Assembly: GCA_903892675.1 (NCBI GenBank)
Contig: CAITJJ010000208.1
Coordinates: forward strand, 1 to 33,513
Direction of reading: 5' to 3'
Origin: an uncultured Hyphomicrobiales bacterium
GTDB taxonomy: Bacteria; Pseudomonadota; Alphaproteobacteria; Rhizobiales; Xanthobacteraceae
Length of the DNA: 33,513 nt
Made by a program: the position numbers and the translations under genes. Under the pieces are notes generated by a model. It was given only the letters and a program-made list of their open reading frames with translations, was not told where the DNA came from and did not search any database. Position 1 is the stretch's first letter, and each line of letters starts with the position of its first letter. Of this stretch, positions 15,248-22,932 are shown piece by piece.

Positions 15248-16183
15248 TCACGGCGACGCCGACACTTTCAGAATATCGATCAACTTGCGGTCGCGCCATT
15301 TCTGCAAATCGGAAATGGTGCGGCCGTTTGCTTCTTGCGCGACGCCATCGACGATAATCCTGGAGACGTCGGCGATCCTGGGATTGCCAAGATCGTCGAT
15401 CCAGCCCTGCACCGCCGGGCCGATATGCGCCATGAAATGCGCCATGCCGCCTTCGCCGCCGGCCAGATGAAACGTCAAGTGCGGGCCCATTAGCGCCCAG
15501 CGCAGGCCAGGCCCATAAGCGATCGCCGCGTCGGCATCGGCGACCGACACCACGCCATCGGCGACCAGATGCACCGCCTCGCGCCATAACGCTGCCTGCA
15601 GGCGATTGGCGACATGGCCGCGCACTTCCTTTTTGATATGGATCGGATGCTTGCCGAGCGCGCGATAGAATTCCATCGCGGCGGCAATTGATTGCGGCGA
15701 TGTCTTGTCGCCGCCGACAACCTCGACCAGCGGAATGAGATGCGGCGGGTTGAAGGGATGGCCGATGACGCAGCGCTCCGGATGTTTGCATTTGACCGTG
15801 ACGCGCGAGATCAGCAGGCCGGACGAACTCGAGGCAATCACCACCTCGCTCGGCAGCGCGGCGTCAAGCGCGGCGAATAGTTCGATTTTCAGATCCTCGC
15901 GTTCCGGACCGCTTTCCTGCACGAAGGAGACGCCCTTGCAGGCCTCTGCCGGAGACGCGTGAAACGAAAAGCGCGCGGGCGCGGCACCGGGCACGACCAG
16001 GCCGAGCGCCTGCAAGGCCGGCCAGGCATTGTCGATGAAGCGGCGGGCGAAGGCTTCGCCATTGGGCGACGGATCGCTGGCCTGGACATCATGGCCGCGC
16101 GCGAGAAAGAGGGCGGCCCAACTGGCGCCGATGGTGCCGGCGCCGATGACGGCGATGCGTTGCGACATTGTCGGTTTCGACAT
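15248..16183 (-). CDS. 3-hydroxyacyl-CoA/L-carnitine dehydrogenase-type oxidoreductase
   Basis: A 311-residue, NAD-binding Rossmann protein plus helical dimerisation domain, the size of L-carnitine dehydrogenase, lambda-crystallin and 3-hydroxybutyryl-CoA dehydrogenase. GAGTIG (14-19) binds NAD. SSSSGL (118-123), GHPFNPPHLIPLVEVVGG with catalytic His142 and Glu154, and VANRLQ complete the active site. The HPFNPPHLIPLVE block and overall length favour the carnitine-dehydrogenase/L-gulonate-dehydrogenase branch over true acyl-CoA enzymes, but substrate choice is uncertain. A second ATG five codons in (MSQRIAVIG) is an alternative start. Confidence 0.88.
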   Translation of the reverse strand: MSKPTMSQRIAVIGAGTIGASWAALFLARGHDVQASDPSPNGEAFARRFIDNAWPALQALGLVVPGAAPARFSFHASPAEACKGVSFVQESGPEREDLKIELFAALDAALPSEVVIASSSSGLLISRVTVKCKHPERCVIGHPFNPPHLIPLVEVVGGDKTSPQSIAAAMEFYRALGKHPIHIKKEVRGHVANRLQAALWREAVHLVADGVVSVADADAAIAYGPGLRWALMGPHLTFHLAGGEGGMAHFMAHIGPAVQGWIDDLGNPRIADVSRIIVDGVAQEANGRTISDLQKWRDRKLIDILKVSASP

Positions 16184-16263
16184 GGGGCGACTCGTTCGGT
16201 GTGAGGGAAACCCGGGTGGGCGATGGTACGGGGTATTTCGATTGTAGAGGAGGGCTTCTTCTT

Positions 16264-16400
16264 ACTCTCCCCCTTGTGGGGAGGATCGACTGCTTGAGCG
16301 ATCAGCGAAAGCAGTCGGGGTGGGGTTTTATTGTTCGGTCTTCAGCAGACCCCACCCCGGCTCACTTCGTTCGCCGACCCTCCCCACAAGGGGGAGGGAT
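16264..16400. repeat. Nested long palindrome of dispersed rhizobial type
   Basis: The outer arms are 18 bp and perfect (ctcccccttgtggggagg at 16267-16284; cctccccacaagggggag at 16379-16396). Each outer arm is itself a hairpin. The inner arms are 11 bp and perfect (cggggtggggt at 16316-16326; accccaccccg at 16349-16359). Such CTCCCC-rich nested palindromes are common between rhizobial genes. Confidence 0.85.
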
Positions 16401-16583
16401 TAGAAGGCAAGCAGTCGTGGTTCATCGCCCGTATTCTTTAGCGGCCCCGGGCAGGCCGTCGTCCAAGTTCGCCTTCCTTCATCGCCCTCGACAAAACGAG
16501 GGCGCGCGGAACGCCGGGGTCACAACAACCCCGCAGCCTCGTGTGATTTTTGAGTAGTATTCACACGAGCAAGTCACCACGCA

Positions 16584-16618
16584 GTTGCCGGTTGCCGGTT
16601 GCCGGTTGCCGGTTGCCC
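16584..16618 (+). repeat. Tandem repeat of a 7-bp unit
   Basis: Five head-to-tail units of gttgccg, the last ending gttgccc. It lies outside any gene. A 7-bp unit would shift frame on expansion, but no coding frame crosses it convincingly. Confidence 0.9.
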
Positions 16619-17043
16619 GGCGCTCCGCGTGCGCTGTTTATATGTTTACTCCGCTTGGCCCCCGGTGGACTGACCTTTTCAGGCTTCCTCTTGCTTTAGG
16701 ACATGCCTATCCATCGCTGCGGGGTTTCCGTGTGCCTCATGCCGCGTCTCTGGCTCCGGCGGGTGGTATTCCGGCTTTTGCATTAGACGACGCGCGCGAA
16801 GGCGCGATTCCGCCCCGGTGAAGGCGGCTGGCGCATCGGGACCAAGCGGCTTGGACCGCTGACGGGTTTGTTGCGCCGAATCTCCGACACCCCCGCCAGC
16901 CACCGCTCCCGGCCCCAGCATCTGACGACGCTGATCAAACGCCCCTCGTCGATGGGGCGGGATGTTGCGTATATAGTCCTAGATTAGGATTGATGTCGAG
17001 GGGCAGCAGTCCGCGATTTTCCGGGGCATCGGGCGGCCCCGCC

Positions 17044-17214
17044 CTATTTTAGCTGCGTGGAAATCGAGGTGAATTTGGTGTTCAGCTTGGTGCCAAGGCC
17101 GTTAATGACGGCGATGATGGCGACGGCAATGCCGGCGGAGATGAGCCCGTATTCTATGGCGGTGGCGCCGGACTCGCATTTGAGAAAACGCAGGACAAGT
17201 GAAGCCTGAAGCAC
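17044..17214 (-). CDS. Flp-family type IVb pilin (orphan)
   Basis: A 56-residue prepilin from a GTG at 17214, preceded by taggagt seven bases upstream. After a short leader (MLQASLVLRFLKCESG) comes ATAIEYGLISAGIAVAIIAV, the type IVb pilin core with Glu at +5 and Tyr at +6 after the Gly cleavage site used by TadV/CpaA-type peptidases. The C-terminus (LGTKLNTKFTSISTQLK) is typical of Flp pilins. It would be polymerised by a Tad system, but no tad/cpa gene lies in this window, so it is an orphan copy here. Confidence 0.85.
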   Translation of the reverse strand: MLQASLVLRFLKCESGATAIEYGLISAGIAVAIIAVINGLGTKLNTKFTSISTQLK

Positions 17215-17474
17215 GCGGAATACTCCTACGGCGCCGCATAGGCGCGTTGTCGGGTCCTTCTGGAAAATGGGAAAATGCAGCGACCTTCTATCGCGAACAC
17301 AAAAGTCTAGCCGAACCGCATTACGGCAATGGAAAAATATCTGGTCAATGGCAGGTTAAAACGCGGACTTGCTTGCGGTTAAGCGGACAAGGAACGAGCC
17401 GAACGGGAACTACGGCGCGGCCCGGCCGTTGATGACGGAACCGCGCATTGGCGCGCCGACAGGAGGTTTATCCA

Positions 17475-17660
17475 ATGGGTCTCGAATACATTTTCGCCCT
17501 GGTCATTCTCGCCCTCGATATCTGGGCGATCATCCAGATTTTGAAAAGCGCCAACAGCGGCGGCACCAAGGTGTTCTGGGTGCTGATCATCATCTGTCTG
17601 CCGGTGCTCGGGCTTCTCGCCTGGCTGATCGCGGGGCGGCGGAATGCGCCGGCGCTGTAG
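17475..17660 (+). CDS. PLD-nuclease N-terminal-like small membrane protein
   Basis: A 61-residue protein with a strong aggaggt at 17461-17467 before ATG 17475. Two membrane helices (YIFALVILALDIWAIIQIL and KVFWVLIIICLPVLGLLAWLIAG) are separated by a short polar loop (KSANSGGT). The FWVLIIICLPVLGLLAWLIAG pattern matches the PLDc_N family (membrane anchor segment of cardiolipin-synthase-like proteins and small stand-alone proteins). It has no catalytic domain, so it is probably a membrane accessory protein. Confidence 0.82.
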   Translation: MGLEYIFALVILALDIWAIIQILKSANSGGTKVFWVLIIICLPVLGLLAWLIAGRRNAPAL

Positions 17661-17666
17661 GCGCGG

Positions 17667-18422
17667 TCAGCCCGCCGTCATCCCCTTGGCGACGATGACC
17701 GCTTTCGCCTCCGGCGATTTCAGATAATCGATCAGCGCCTTTGCAGCAGCGGCATTGCCGCTCGCTGCGGCGATGCTCGCCGTGAACACCAGGTCCTGCT
17801 GCAAATCGCCGGGGAACGGCCCGGCGATATCGACGCCCGGTGCGGTCAGCACATTGGTGAGGAAGATGCCGAGATCGGCTTCGCCCTTGGCGACCATCGG
17901 CGCAATCGCCGACGGCGTCGCCGCGACCTTGGTCTTCGCCTTCATCGCCTCGGCGATGCCGAGGCGGTCGAACACTTTCAGAATGTAGGCGCCGACCGCG
18001 CTTTCCGGCAGAAAGGCGATGGACGGCGCTTTCAGCAGCGCCTCCTTGAACGCGGCCGGCGTGCCGATATCGGGCTTGGCCGCGCCGGCTTTCACGGCGA
18101 CACTGTAGCCGACGCGGGCAATGTCGATGGTCGGACCGGCGACAAATTTGGCTTTGGCGTCGGCATTCTTGAACACATCGACCGGCACGACGGCGACATC
18201 GAAGGGCTCGGACGTTGCCTGCTTGATCAGGTTCGGCGTCGAGTCGAACTGAATGGTGAGCTTGTGGCCGGAGGCGCGTTCGAACTGCGGCGCCAGCGCA
18301 TTGAGCGGGCCGGTCAGCGATCCGCCGGCGAGAACTTTAAGCTCGGCGGCGTGCAGCGCGGCGCCGGGCGCCAGCGCCATAGCGAGACCGAACAGCGACG
18401 CGGCGATTGAGGTGGAGTTCAT
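17667..18422 (-). CDS. Periplasmic substrate-binding protein, molybdate (ModA)-like
   Basis: A 251-residue exported binding protein. Signal peptide ASLFGLAMALAPGAALHA is followed by ELKVLAGGSLTGPLNALAPQ, the first strand and Ser-containing loop of ModA-type proteins. TIQFDSTPNLIKQATSEPFD and SAIAPMVAKGEADLGIFLTN continue the two-lobed fold. ATG 18422 follows ggggaaa; the frame upstream adds 15 residues with no start signal. No permease or ATPase gene adjoins, so the transporter partner, if any, is elsewhere. Ligand could be molybdate-like oxyanion or an organic acid. Confidence 0.85.
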   Translation of the reverse strand: MNSTSIAASLFGLAMALAPGAALHAAELKVLAGGSLTGPLNALAPQFERASGHKLTIQFDSTPNLIKQATSEPFDVAVVPVDVFKNADAKAKFVAGPTIDIARVGYSVAVKAGAAKPDIGTPAAFKEALLKAPSIAFLPESAVGAYILKVFDRLGIAEAMKAKTKVAATPSAIAPMVAKGEADLGIFLTNVLTAPGVDIAGPFPGDLQQDLVFTASIAAASGNAAAAKALIDYLKSPEAKAVIVAKGMTAG

Positions 18423-18600
18423 GATCGTTTCCCCGGGCGGCTTTGCGCTTGTGTGACGGCTGCGCAAGCTTCGCCGAGGGCGAGCCTAGGCGGGATTGAA
18501 GCCCTGCTCAATCGGGGTGCGTGATTTGCGCTTAAGGCCATCGCTTAATGCCAGGCGCCGCGATAGTATCCGCGCCAACGAAATAAACCGGGGGGACACC

Positions 18601-19110
18601 ATGACGCCGACCAGAATCGCCGCTGCCTTTTTTGCCTTTGCCTTGTCGATCGGCGCCGCCGCCGCGCAGCCGTCAAAGCCGCTCAGGGAGCAGATCGTCG
18701 GCACCTGGAATTTCATCGTCGCTGAGGTGAAGGCGCCCGACGGCACAAAATCGTTTCCGTTCGGCGAGACGCCCAAGGGCATTATCATTTTCACGGCCGA
18801 CGGGCGCTTCGCCCAGATTCATGTCGCCAGCGACGTGCCGAAGATCGCCTCGAACAACCGGCTGACCGGCACGGCGGAGGAATATGCCGCGATCATGAAA
18901 CGCAGCATCTCCGTGTTCGGCACCTATGCGGTGGACGAGGACAAGAAGACGGTGACCTTCAATATCGTCTCGGCGACTTATCCCAACTGGGAAGGCGAGG
19001 CGCAGGTCCGCACCATCGACAAATTGACGGAGGATGAATTCGTCAACACCAATCCGAACGTGGCGGGCGGGCGCGGCTCGGCGTCGAACCTGTACAAGCG
19101 GGTGAAATAA
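18601..19110 (+). CDS. Exported lipocalin-like protein
   Basis: A 169-residue protein with a signal peptide (RIAAAFFAFALSIGAAAA). The mature domain is LREQIVGTWNFIVAEVKAPD, then KGIIIFTADGRFAQIHV, FGTYAVDEDKKTVTFNIV and a final strand EDEFVNTNPN. The GTW at the start and the meander of strands match the lipocalin-like (lipocalin_5) family of periplasmic proteins. The ggggggacacc leader gives a strong ribosome-binding site. Ligand unknown. Confidence 0.85.
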   Translation: MTPTRIAAAFFAFALSIGAAAAQPSKPLREQIVGTWNFIVAEVKAPDGTKSFPFGETPKGIIIFTADGRFAQIHVASDVPKIASNNRLTGTAEEYAAIMKRSISVFGTYAVDEDKKTVTFNIVSATYPNWEGEAQVRTIDKLTEDEFVNTNPNVAGGRGSASNLYKRVK

Positions 19111-19114
19111 ACCC

Positions 19115-19155
19115 GGGGCGCGACGGGCCTGCGCGAAGGCGCGGGACCCGTCCCC
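19115..19155. terminator. Terminator-like hairpin between convergent genes
   Basis: Arms gacggg (19122-19127) and cccgtc (19147-19152) enclose an inner GC-rich stem (gcgc/gcgc around gaag). It lies between the stops at 19110 (+) and 19164 (-). There is no T-run. Confidence 0.4.
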
Positions 19156-19163
19156 CGAGCGCG

Positions 19164-19361
19164 CTATTTCTTGAAGGCGTCGCGCTGCTTGATCAGCCGG
19201 TCCAACTCATCCTGCTGCTCGGCGATGCGGTTCGCCGCGCGTTCCTCGTCGGCGGCGCCGGAATAGGCGGCCGCCTGTTCGGTCAGCTGGCGGATGTTGT
19301 CGCGTGCGATGGCGATGCGGTCTTCGAGATCGGGCAGCGATATCGACGTGTCTTTGGGCAT
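19164..19361 (-). CDS. 65-residue coiled-coil protein
   Basis: Reads MPKDTSISLPDLEDRIAIAR followed by two long helices (NIRQLTEQAAAYSGAADEER and IAEQQDELDRLIKQRDAFKK) with heptad-like spacing of Leu/Ile. It is strongly charged, with no signal or membrane segment. A gagga motif before the ATG supports the start. Probably a helical hairpin or dimer; no function known. Confidence 0.75.
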   Translation of the reverse strand: MPKDTSISLPDLEDRIAIARDNIRQLTEQAAAYSGAADEERAANRIAEQQDELDRLIKQRDAFKK

Positions 19362-19515
19362 GGTGGTCCTCGGCGTTGAGTAGGCCTATAGCATAGACCA
19401 TACGCGGCCGGGACATCGCGCCTTTTGACACAGGTCATGGCCGCGCCGCGAAAACTGCGGTGCGGCAACCGGCGGGCAACCGCCGGTGCGCTGCGGGAAC
19501 CGACGTCGCGTGACC

Positions 19516-19629
19516 TCAGGCGACGCGGGCGACGTAAGGCACGAAGCGCGGCGCGCGGCTCGATGCCTCCTCGCGGCGCATGGCGGCGCGCAACATTTCC
19601 AGATGAACCAGGAATAATTCTGCAAGCAT
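19516..19629 (-). CDS. 37-residue conserved-looking small protein
   Basis: Reads MLAELFLVHLEMLRAAMRRE and then EASSRAPRFVPYVARVA to a TGA. An N-terminal amphipathic helix is followed by an RFVPY motif. I recall many rhizobial small proteins with this MLAELF...RFVP layout. aagggag seven bases before the ATG is a good ribosome-binding site, while longer frames over the same DNA have Cys/Arg-rich products. Function unknown. Confidence 0.6.
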   Translation of the reverse strand: MLAELFLVHLEMLRAAMRREEASSRAPRFVPYVARVA

Positions 19630-19845
19630 GGAGCCGCTCCCTTGTTGTCGCTCTGCGACGGTTCACCCGTCGCGGGCCTTGCATCAAGAATAGCGAGGGT
19701 GGCTTGTTATTCCGTTATCGGGACAGGCGTTGCGCGCGAAAAGCGCGCCGCCGCGGCTGTCATAATGTAACACGCTTAAGGGATTCGATACAGAGCGGCA
19801 CGCGGCGCCGTCGTAAATTCGCGACGCGCTCTATTCGCCGCGCCG

Positions 19846-20142
19846 CTATTTCAACGCCAGCACCACCGGCCCGGACACTGCGTCGGTGACGCCCAGGCCG
19901 CCGCCCAGGTCTTCCAGCGTGTCGCGGAACGAATTGAGCGTCGCGATCATGGCCGGCCGCGCCTGAACAAGCGACTCCACGCCGTCCCATTCGGCGATGA
20001 TGCAGTAGCGCTGCTCGCCGGTCTTGACGATGTTGATGTGGCGCAGGCCAGGCCACTCGGCATGGACGTTTTTGTGGGCGTCGAGGAACTCCTGCTCGCG
20101 GCCTTGCTTGACCTTGAAGCGCACGGCGTTGAAGGCGGTCAT
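19846..20142 (-). CDS. ABM-like (ferredoxin-fold) small protein
   Basis: From ATG 20142 (preceded by gggag, seven bases) the protein has 98 residues. NAVRFKVKQGREQEFLDAHK, then RYCIIAEWDGVESLVQARPA and FRDTLEDLGG form the beta-alpha-beta pattern of dimeric antibiotic-biosynthesis-monooxygenase-like proteins. The upstream extension is Pro/Arg-rich and has no start signal. It lies about 80 bp after ridA on the same strand and could be cotranscribed with it. Substrate unknown. Confidence 0.75.
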   Translation of the reverse strand: MTAFNAVRFKVKQGREQEFLDAHKNVHAEWPGLRHINIVKTGEQRYCIIAEWDGVESLVQARPAMIATLNSFRDTLEDLGGGLGVTDAVSGPVVLALK

Positions 20143-20221
20143 GTCCGGCTCCCGTGGGTTTGCTGTGATCCTGCCTAGTATCCCAAGCCGCGCCGGCCGC
20201 TGCAATCGGAATGCGGGCGCG

Positions 20222-20605
20222 TCAGCGGGCAGGGACGGCGGCAACGCACTCGATCTCGATCAGCATTTTCGGATCGGGCAACTGCGCGATGACGCAGGTG
20301 GTGCGCGCCGGATAAGGCGGTGGGCCGAAGGCGTCGGCATAGAGCGCGTTCATTGGCGCGACATCGGCCGCGCGCGTTAGCAATACGTTGACCTTGACGA
20401 GATGCGCGGTGTCGGTGCCGGCCTCGGCGAGGATGCGCTTGATGGTGGCGGCGACAAAGCCGAACTGCGTGGCGAAATCATCCGACAGTTTGCCGTCGCC
20501 GTCGAAGCCCGGAATGCCGGAGACGAACAACAGATCGCCGACCCGCGTGGCGTAGGACAGCGGTGGGGCTTTGATGGCGGGGGGTGGAGGGAAGTGGGTG
20601 ATCAT
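20222..20605 (-). CDS. RidA/YjgF-family deaminase
   Basis: A 127-residue trimeric enamine/imine deaminase-type protein. The catalytic Arg101 lies in YPARTTCVIAQLP and the acidic partner Glu117 in LIEIECVA; SGIPGFDGDGKL and KVNVLLT are the other conserved blocks. It probably removes reactive 2-aminoacrylate-type enamines. Its 5' end (about 120 bp) is repeated twice further along the window (22357-22478 and 23014-23133) as truncated copies. This copy is full length and has both active-site residues. Confidence 0.93.
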   Translation of the reverse strand: MITHFPPPPAIKAPPLSYATRVGDLLFVSGIPGFDGDGKLSDDFATQFGFVAATIKRILAEAGTDTAHLVKVNVLLTRAADVAPMNALYADAFGPPPYPARTTCVIAQLPDPKMLIEIECVAAVPAR

Positions 20606-20749
20606 AGGGGGATTGCTCCGGGGCGGACGGCAGGGTGGGCGAAGCGAGGCGATCCCAGCATAACCTATCGCGGCGCTGTGATTGGATCGGTCGGCTTTAA
20701 GCGCGTTCGACGCCTTGCCGCCATCACTCCTGTAACCCCATGATCTTTA

Positions 20750-20800
20750 ATAGGAATAAAAGCTTGACTGCGAAGTCGTTGCATGATAGGAATATATACT
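20750..20800 (+). promoter_or_regulatory. AT-rich control region with a 9-bp direct repeat
   Basis: ATAGGAATA occurs at 20750-20758 and 20786-20794, 36 bp apart, in the AT-rich stretch just before the putative toxin gene. TTGACT (20764-20769) and TATACT (20795-20800) look like promoter boxes, but the spacing between them (25 bp) is too long for a standard sigma-70 promoter. The repeats may be operator half-sites. Confidence 0.35.
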
Positions 20801-20819
20801 ATTTCTCAATGGAGCGGCC

Positions 20820-21704
20820 ATGATTTCGCGGGATGATTACGAGGAAGTCCTTCAGATGCGGCGTGACCTCGACGCTTTGCGCGCCGACCTGATACGCACG
20901 GTAAGGGCCTATTATGCGCGCAAATACAGCCCCGATCAGCCGCGCGTGCCGGCGGGCAGCCGTGAAGGCGGGCAATGGACAGGTGGAGAGGGCGGCGGCG
21001 GCGGCATCAACGACTCGCGGGTTATTTCGGACGCCACGCCGGACAATGACTGGAAGCCCGGTGCACAATATGCGGCCGGTCCGCGCGGCCCCAAGGATAG
21101 ATTGCCGCTGCACGTACCCGTTCCCAGCGCCGGAGATGGAGTGAGTTCGACTTACCGGGCCGGTCAGGTGACCATCGTCAACGAAGCCCAGACTGGGTTA
21201 TCGACAGTCGACGCACGCACGGAATCGCTCAAGGCGCTCTTAGAGCAGGTTGTTAACGCAAGAGCCGAGGGTTCCGGATCGCAATACGGCACGGCGATAC
21301 ATACGGATTTTGCGAATGCGGTGAGATCCGAAAATTTGCCTGGTATCGGGAGGAAAGGCGTCGAGCAGACTTTTGGGCCTGACCCCGACAATCCAGACGT
21401 CCCCTACGGAACGAAGGACAGTGTTCGAACAGACGTTGTCCTGCGCAACAATATTGGAGATGTCATTGCAATCTATGATGTAAAAACCGGCTCGGCATAT
21501 TTAGGTCCAAAGCGGGTCCAAGAACTGCGCGAAAAGACGGGCGCATCGCCCCTTGTCCCGATAATCGAAATGCATATTCAGCGCGGCCTGTCGCTCAAAG
21601 CGAAAACCGGACAAGGACATTATGTCTGGACCATCACGTTGCGCCTGTGGAATCCATGGCTTCGAGGCATTGTGGGTCAGGGGGCAGGCGAAGGCGTTCT
21701 CTGA
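20820..21704 (+). CDS. Putative PD-(D/E)xK nuclease toxin with rhizobial linker motif
   Basis: A 294-residue protein. An N-terminal helix (1-35) is followed by SPDQPRVPAGSREGGQWTGG (37-56), a linker I associate with alphaproteobacterial phage-like or polymorphic-toxin proteins, and then a Gly-rich hinge. The C-terminal domain (about 130-280) has VRTDVVLRNNIGDVIAIYDV then KTG: Asp205, Asp220 and Lys222 fit the D...(D/E)xK triad of restriction-endonuclease-fold nucleases. GGAG six bases before the ATG supports the start. It overlaps the convergent DUF4304-like gene by 71 bp, suggesting a toxin-immunity pair (inference). No secretion signal is seen. Confidence 0.65.
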   Translation: MISRDDYEEVLQMRRDLDALRADLIRTVRAYYARKYSPDQPRVPAGSREGGQWTGGEGGGGGINDSRVISDATPDNDWKPGAQYAAGPRGPKDRLPLHVPVPSAGDGVSSTYRAGQVTIVNEAQTGLSTVDARTESLKALLEQVVNARAEGSGSQYGTAIHTDFANAVRSENLPGIGRKGVEQTFGPDPDNPDVPYGTKDSVRTDVVLRNNIGDVIAIYDVKTGSAYLGPKRVQELREKTGASPLVPIIEMHIQRGLSLKAKTGQGHYVWTITLRLWNPWLRGIVGQGAGEGVL

Positions 21705-22305
21705 CGCCTTCGATGAGGACGAGAACCTCGGAGCGAAACTTAGGCGGATCGTCGAGGAATGTTGCCAAAGCGGCGCCATTCGACTGCAGCCTTCTTCTCC
21801 ATTCGAGGTTCTCGGTCGGCCAATGCGCCAGCCGATCGAATGACTGTCGCGCTGCGGGCATATCGCCGGCAAGCGCGGCGGCGACCGCGGCATGATAGAC
21901 CGGCGCGCCTTCGCGTAAGGGGTGGCTAATGAGATAGCGGTGAATCGCGCCTATCGATTTGAATTGTTCGCGGAGCGCGATAACCTCCTGCGCGGCCCGC
22001 TCGGCCATGCGCTCGATCAGCGGCGTAAATTGCCCAACACTTTCGAACGAGATGAAGTCGGCATCATCGACGCGATGCCCGACATCGAAACTCCAGCTCT
22101 TTTTCGGGTACCAGAACCACATCGCACCGACGTTGAGATAGCTTCCCTTCGACCAGCCGCTCGGCTGGAATTCGATGGAGATGGCCCAGAAGCGTTGATC
22201 GGAATACCAGAACCGGGATTGGCCCTTGCGAACGCAGCCAAGCGGCGTCAACGCGGCCTTCGCCGCCGCTGCGATGAGCTTGCCGTGTTCGTTTTGCTTG
22301 GCCAT
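21634..22305 (-). CDS. DUF4304-like protein, candidate immunity partner
   Basis: From ATG 22305 the protein has 223 residues; a GTG at 22338 would add 11. The N-terminal half, LTPLGCVRKGQSRFWYSDQR, then AISIEFQPSGWSKGSYLNVG and WSFDVGHRVDDADFISF, follows the DUF4304 layout (lkplGf.rkg.s......iv.fq....g.yylNvG). The C-terminal half is helical (PAARQSFDRLAHW, EVLVLIEGVRERL). It has no signal peptide and is soluble. It overlaps the putative nuclease tail to tail. DUF4304 proteins often lie in toxin-immunity loci, but no direct evidence is present. The first ten codons are duplicated at 22933-22962. Confidence 0.65.
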   Translation of the reverse strand: MAKQNEHGKLIAAAAKAALTPLGCVRKGQSRFWYSDQRFWAISIEFQPSGWSKGSYLNVGAMWFWYPKKSWSFDVGHRVDDADFISFESVGQFTPLIERMAERAAQEVIALREQFKSIGAIHRYLISHPLREGAPVYHAAVAAALAGDMPAARQSFDRLAHWPTENLEWRRRLQSNGAALATFLDDPPKFRSEVLVLIEGVRERLRLPPDPQCLEAMDSTGAT

Positions 22306-22478
22306 CCCCGCGCCCACATACCGGCATGACTCTAGCACGGACGCACGGAAGACGGACTAGCGGGCAAATTTTCCGTCGAAACCCGGAATGCCGGAGACGA
22401 AGAGAAGATCGCCGACGCGCGTGGCGTAGGAGAGGGGTGGGCTTTGATGTTCGGGGGCGGTGGGAAGTGGGTGATCAT
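22276..22478. repeat. ~200-bp direct repeat, copy B (DUF4304-gene start + ridA 5' fragment)
   Basis: From gagcttgccgtg to the cat of the truncated ridA start, this block closely matches 22933-23133. It contains the first codons of the DUF4304-like gene, a spacer with ctagcacggacgc, and the truncated ridA 5' end, in this order on +. The two copies lie in direct orientation about 650 bp apart. Confidence 0.85.
22357..22478 (-). pseudogene. Truncated ridA 5' fragment, copy B
   Basis: Starts ATGATCACCCACTTCCC like ridA, with AACATC where the full gene has GCCATC, then loses one C in the AAAGCC-CACC stretch, so the frame breaks after about 13 codons. If the frame is restored it would read to GIPGFDGKFAR and stop at TAG. 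It therefore corresponds to ridA codons 1 to about 45 with an internal deletion. It lies 52 bp upstream of the DUF4304-like start on the same strand. Confidence 0.8.
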
Positions 22479-22732
22479 GGGGGGCCTTTTGATTGGGGCA
22501 GCGGCGTGTGGCCCGCATGAAGCGAAGCGGAATGCGGGACCGTTAGTGGGCGACTGACCCGGATTTCGCGGAGCCGGCTTTCATTCCGTTCTCCTGGTAG
22601 GTAATGTACATCACGCACGTGATCGGGCAGAATACGAAGTACTAAAACGCGACGTCGGTCTGCACGTGCGCCGCGTTATTCGGATGACACGATTGGGCGG
22701 TTAACCTCCGCCCGTCCAAACAGGAGCTTGTT
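22479..22732. other. Intergenic spacer with hairpins
   Basis: Contains arms cccgcat (22512-22518) and atgcggg (22532-22538), a type common after rhizobial genes, and gggcgg/ccgccc (22695-22713) just before the small membrane-protein gene. No gene or RNA is apparent. Confidence 0.5.
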
Positions 22733-22903
22733 ATGTTTCTGAGCGCGCCAACCAAACCCGTTTTCATTGTATCGCTTGTGCTGGCCATTTTCGCGGTGCT
22801 GGTGTTCTTGCGGGTGGTGCCGTTTACCGCCGTGCCGGTGTTCTGGATCATGACCGCCGCTTACGTGGTCTTGCTCATTGGCAATCTTTTCAAGAAGGTG
22901 TGA
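22733..22903 (+). CDS. 56-residue two-helix membrane protein
   Basis: Reads MFLSAPTKPVFIVSLVLAIF, then AVLVFLRVVPFTAVPVFWIM and TAAYVVLLIGNLFKKV. Two transmembrane helices are separated by a short loop with a basic end (FKKV). An AGGAG at 22722-22726 seven bases before the ATG is a strong ribosome-binding site. Similar tiny proteins (MFLSAPTK...) are familiar from alphaproteobacteria; role unknown. It sits between the two direct-repeat copies, on the strand opposite to the repeat genes. Confidence 0.75.
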   Translation: MFLSAPTKPVFIVSLVLAIFAVLVFLRVVPFTAVPVFWIMTAAYVVLLIGNLFKKV

Positions 22904-22932
22904 GGCGCGGCCGGCGTCGCAGGCCGGGTTTC

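Larger units (their letters stand above)
16184..17043. other. Gene-free, repeat-rich stretch
   Basis: No open frame here looks coding. It holds a long nested palindrome (16264-16400) and a 9-bp hairpin ctcgtgtga/tcacacgag (16538-16569). It also holds a 7-bp tandem repeat (16584-16618) and a small stem gcccc/ggggc near 16941-16958. The segment around 16480-16570 (cgaacg-type text 'gagggcgcgcggaacgccgg' and 'cagcctcgtgtg') looks like a widespread bradyrhizobial intergenic sequence, probably decayed repeat DNA. Confidence 0.6.

Noticed and set aside
16264-16400. CRISPR array
   Set aside because: The repeats are inverted, not direct with regular spacers; it is a nested palindrome. No cas gene is present.
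16585-16821. Open frame across the 7-bp tandem repeats
   Set aside because: It is based on the repeat and lies in decayed repeat DNA; no start signal and no family-like pattern.
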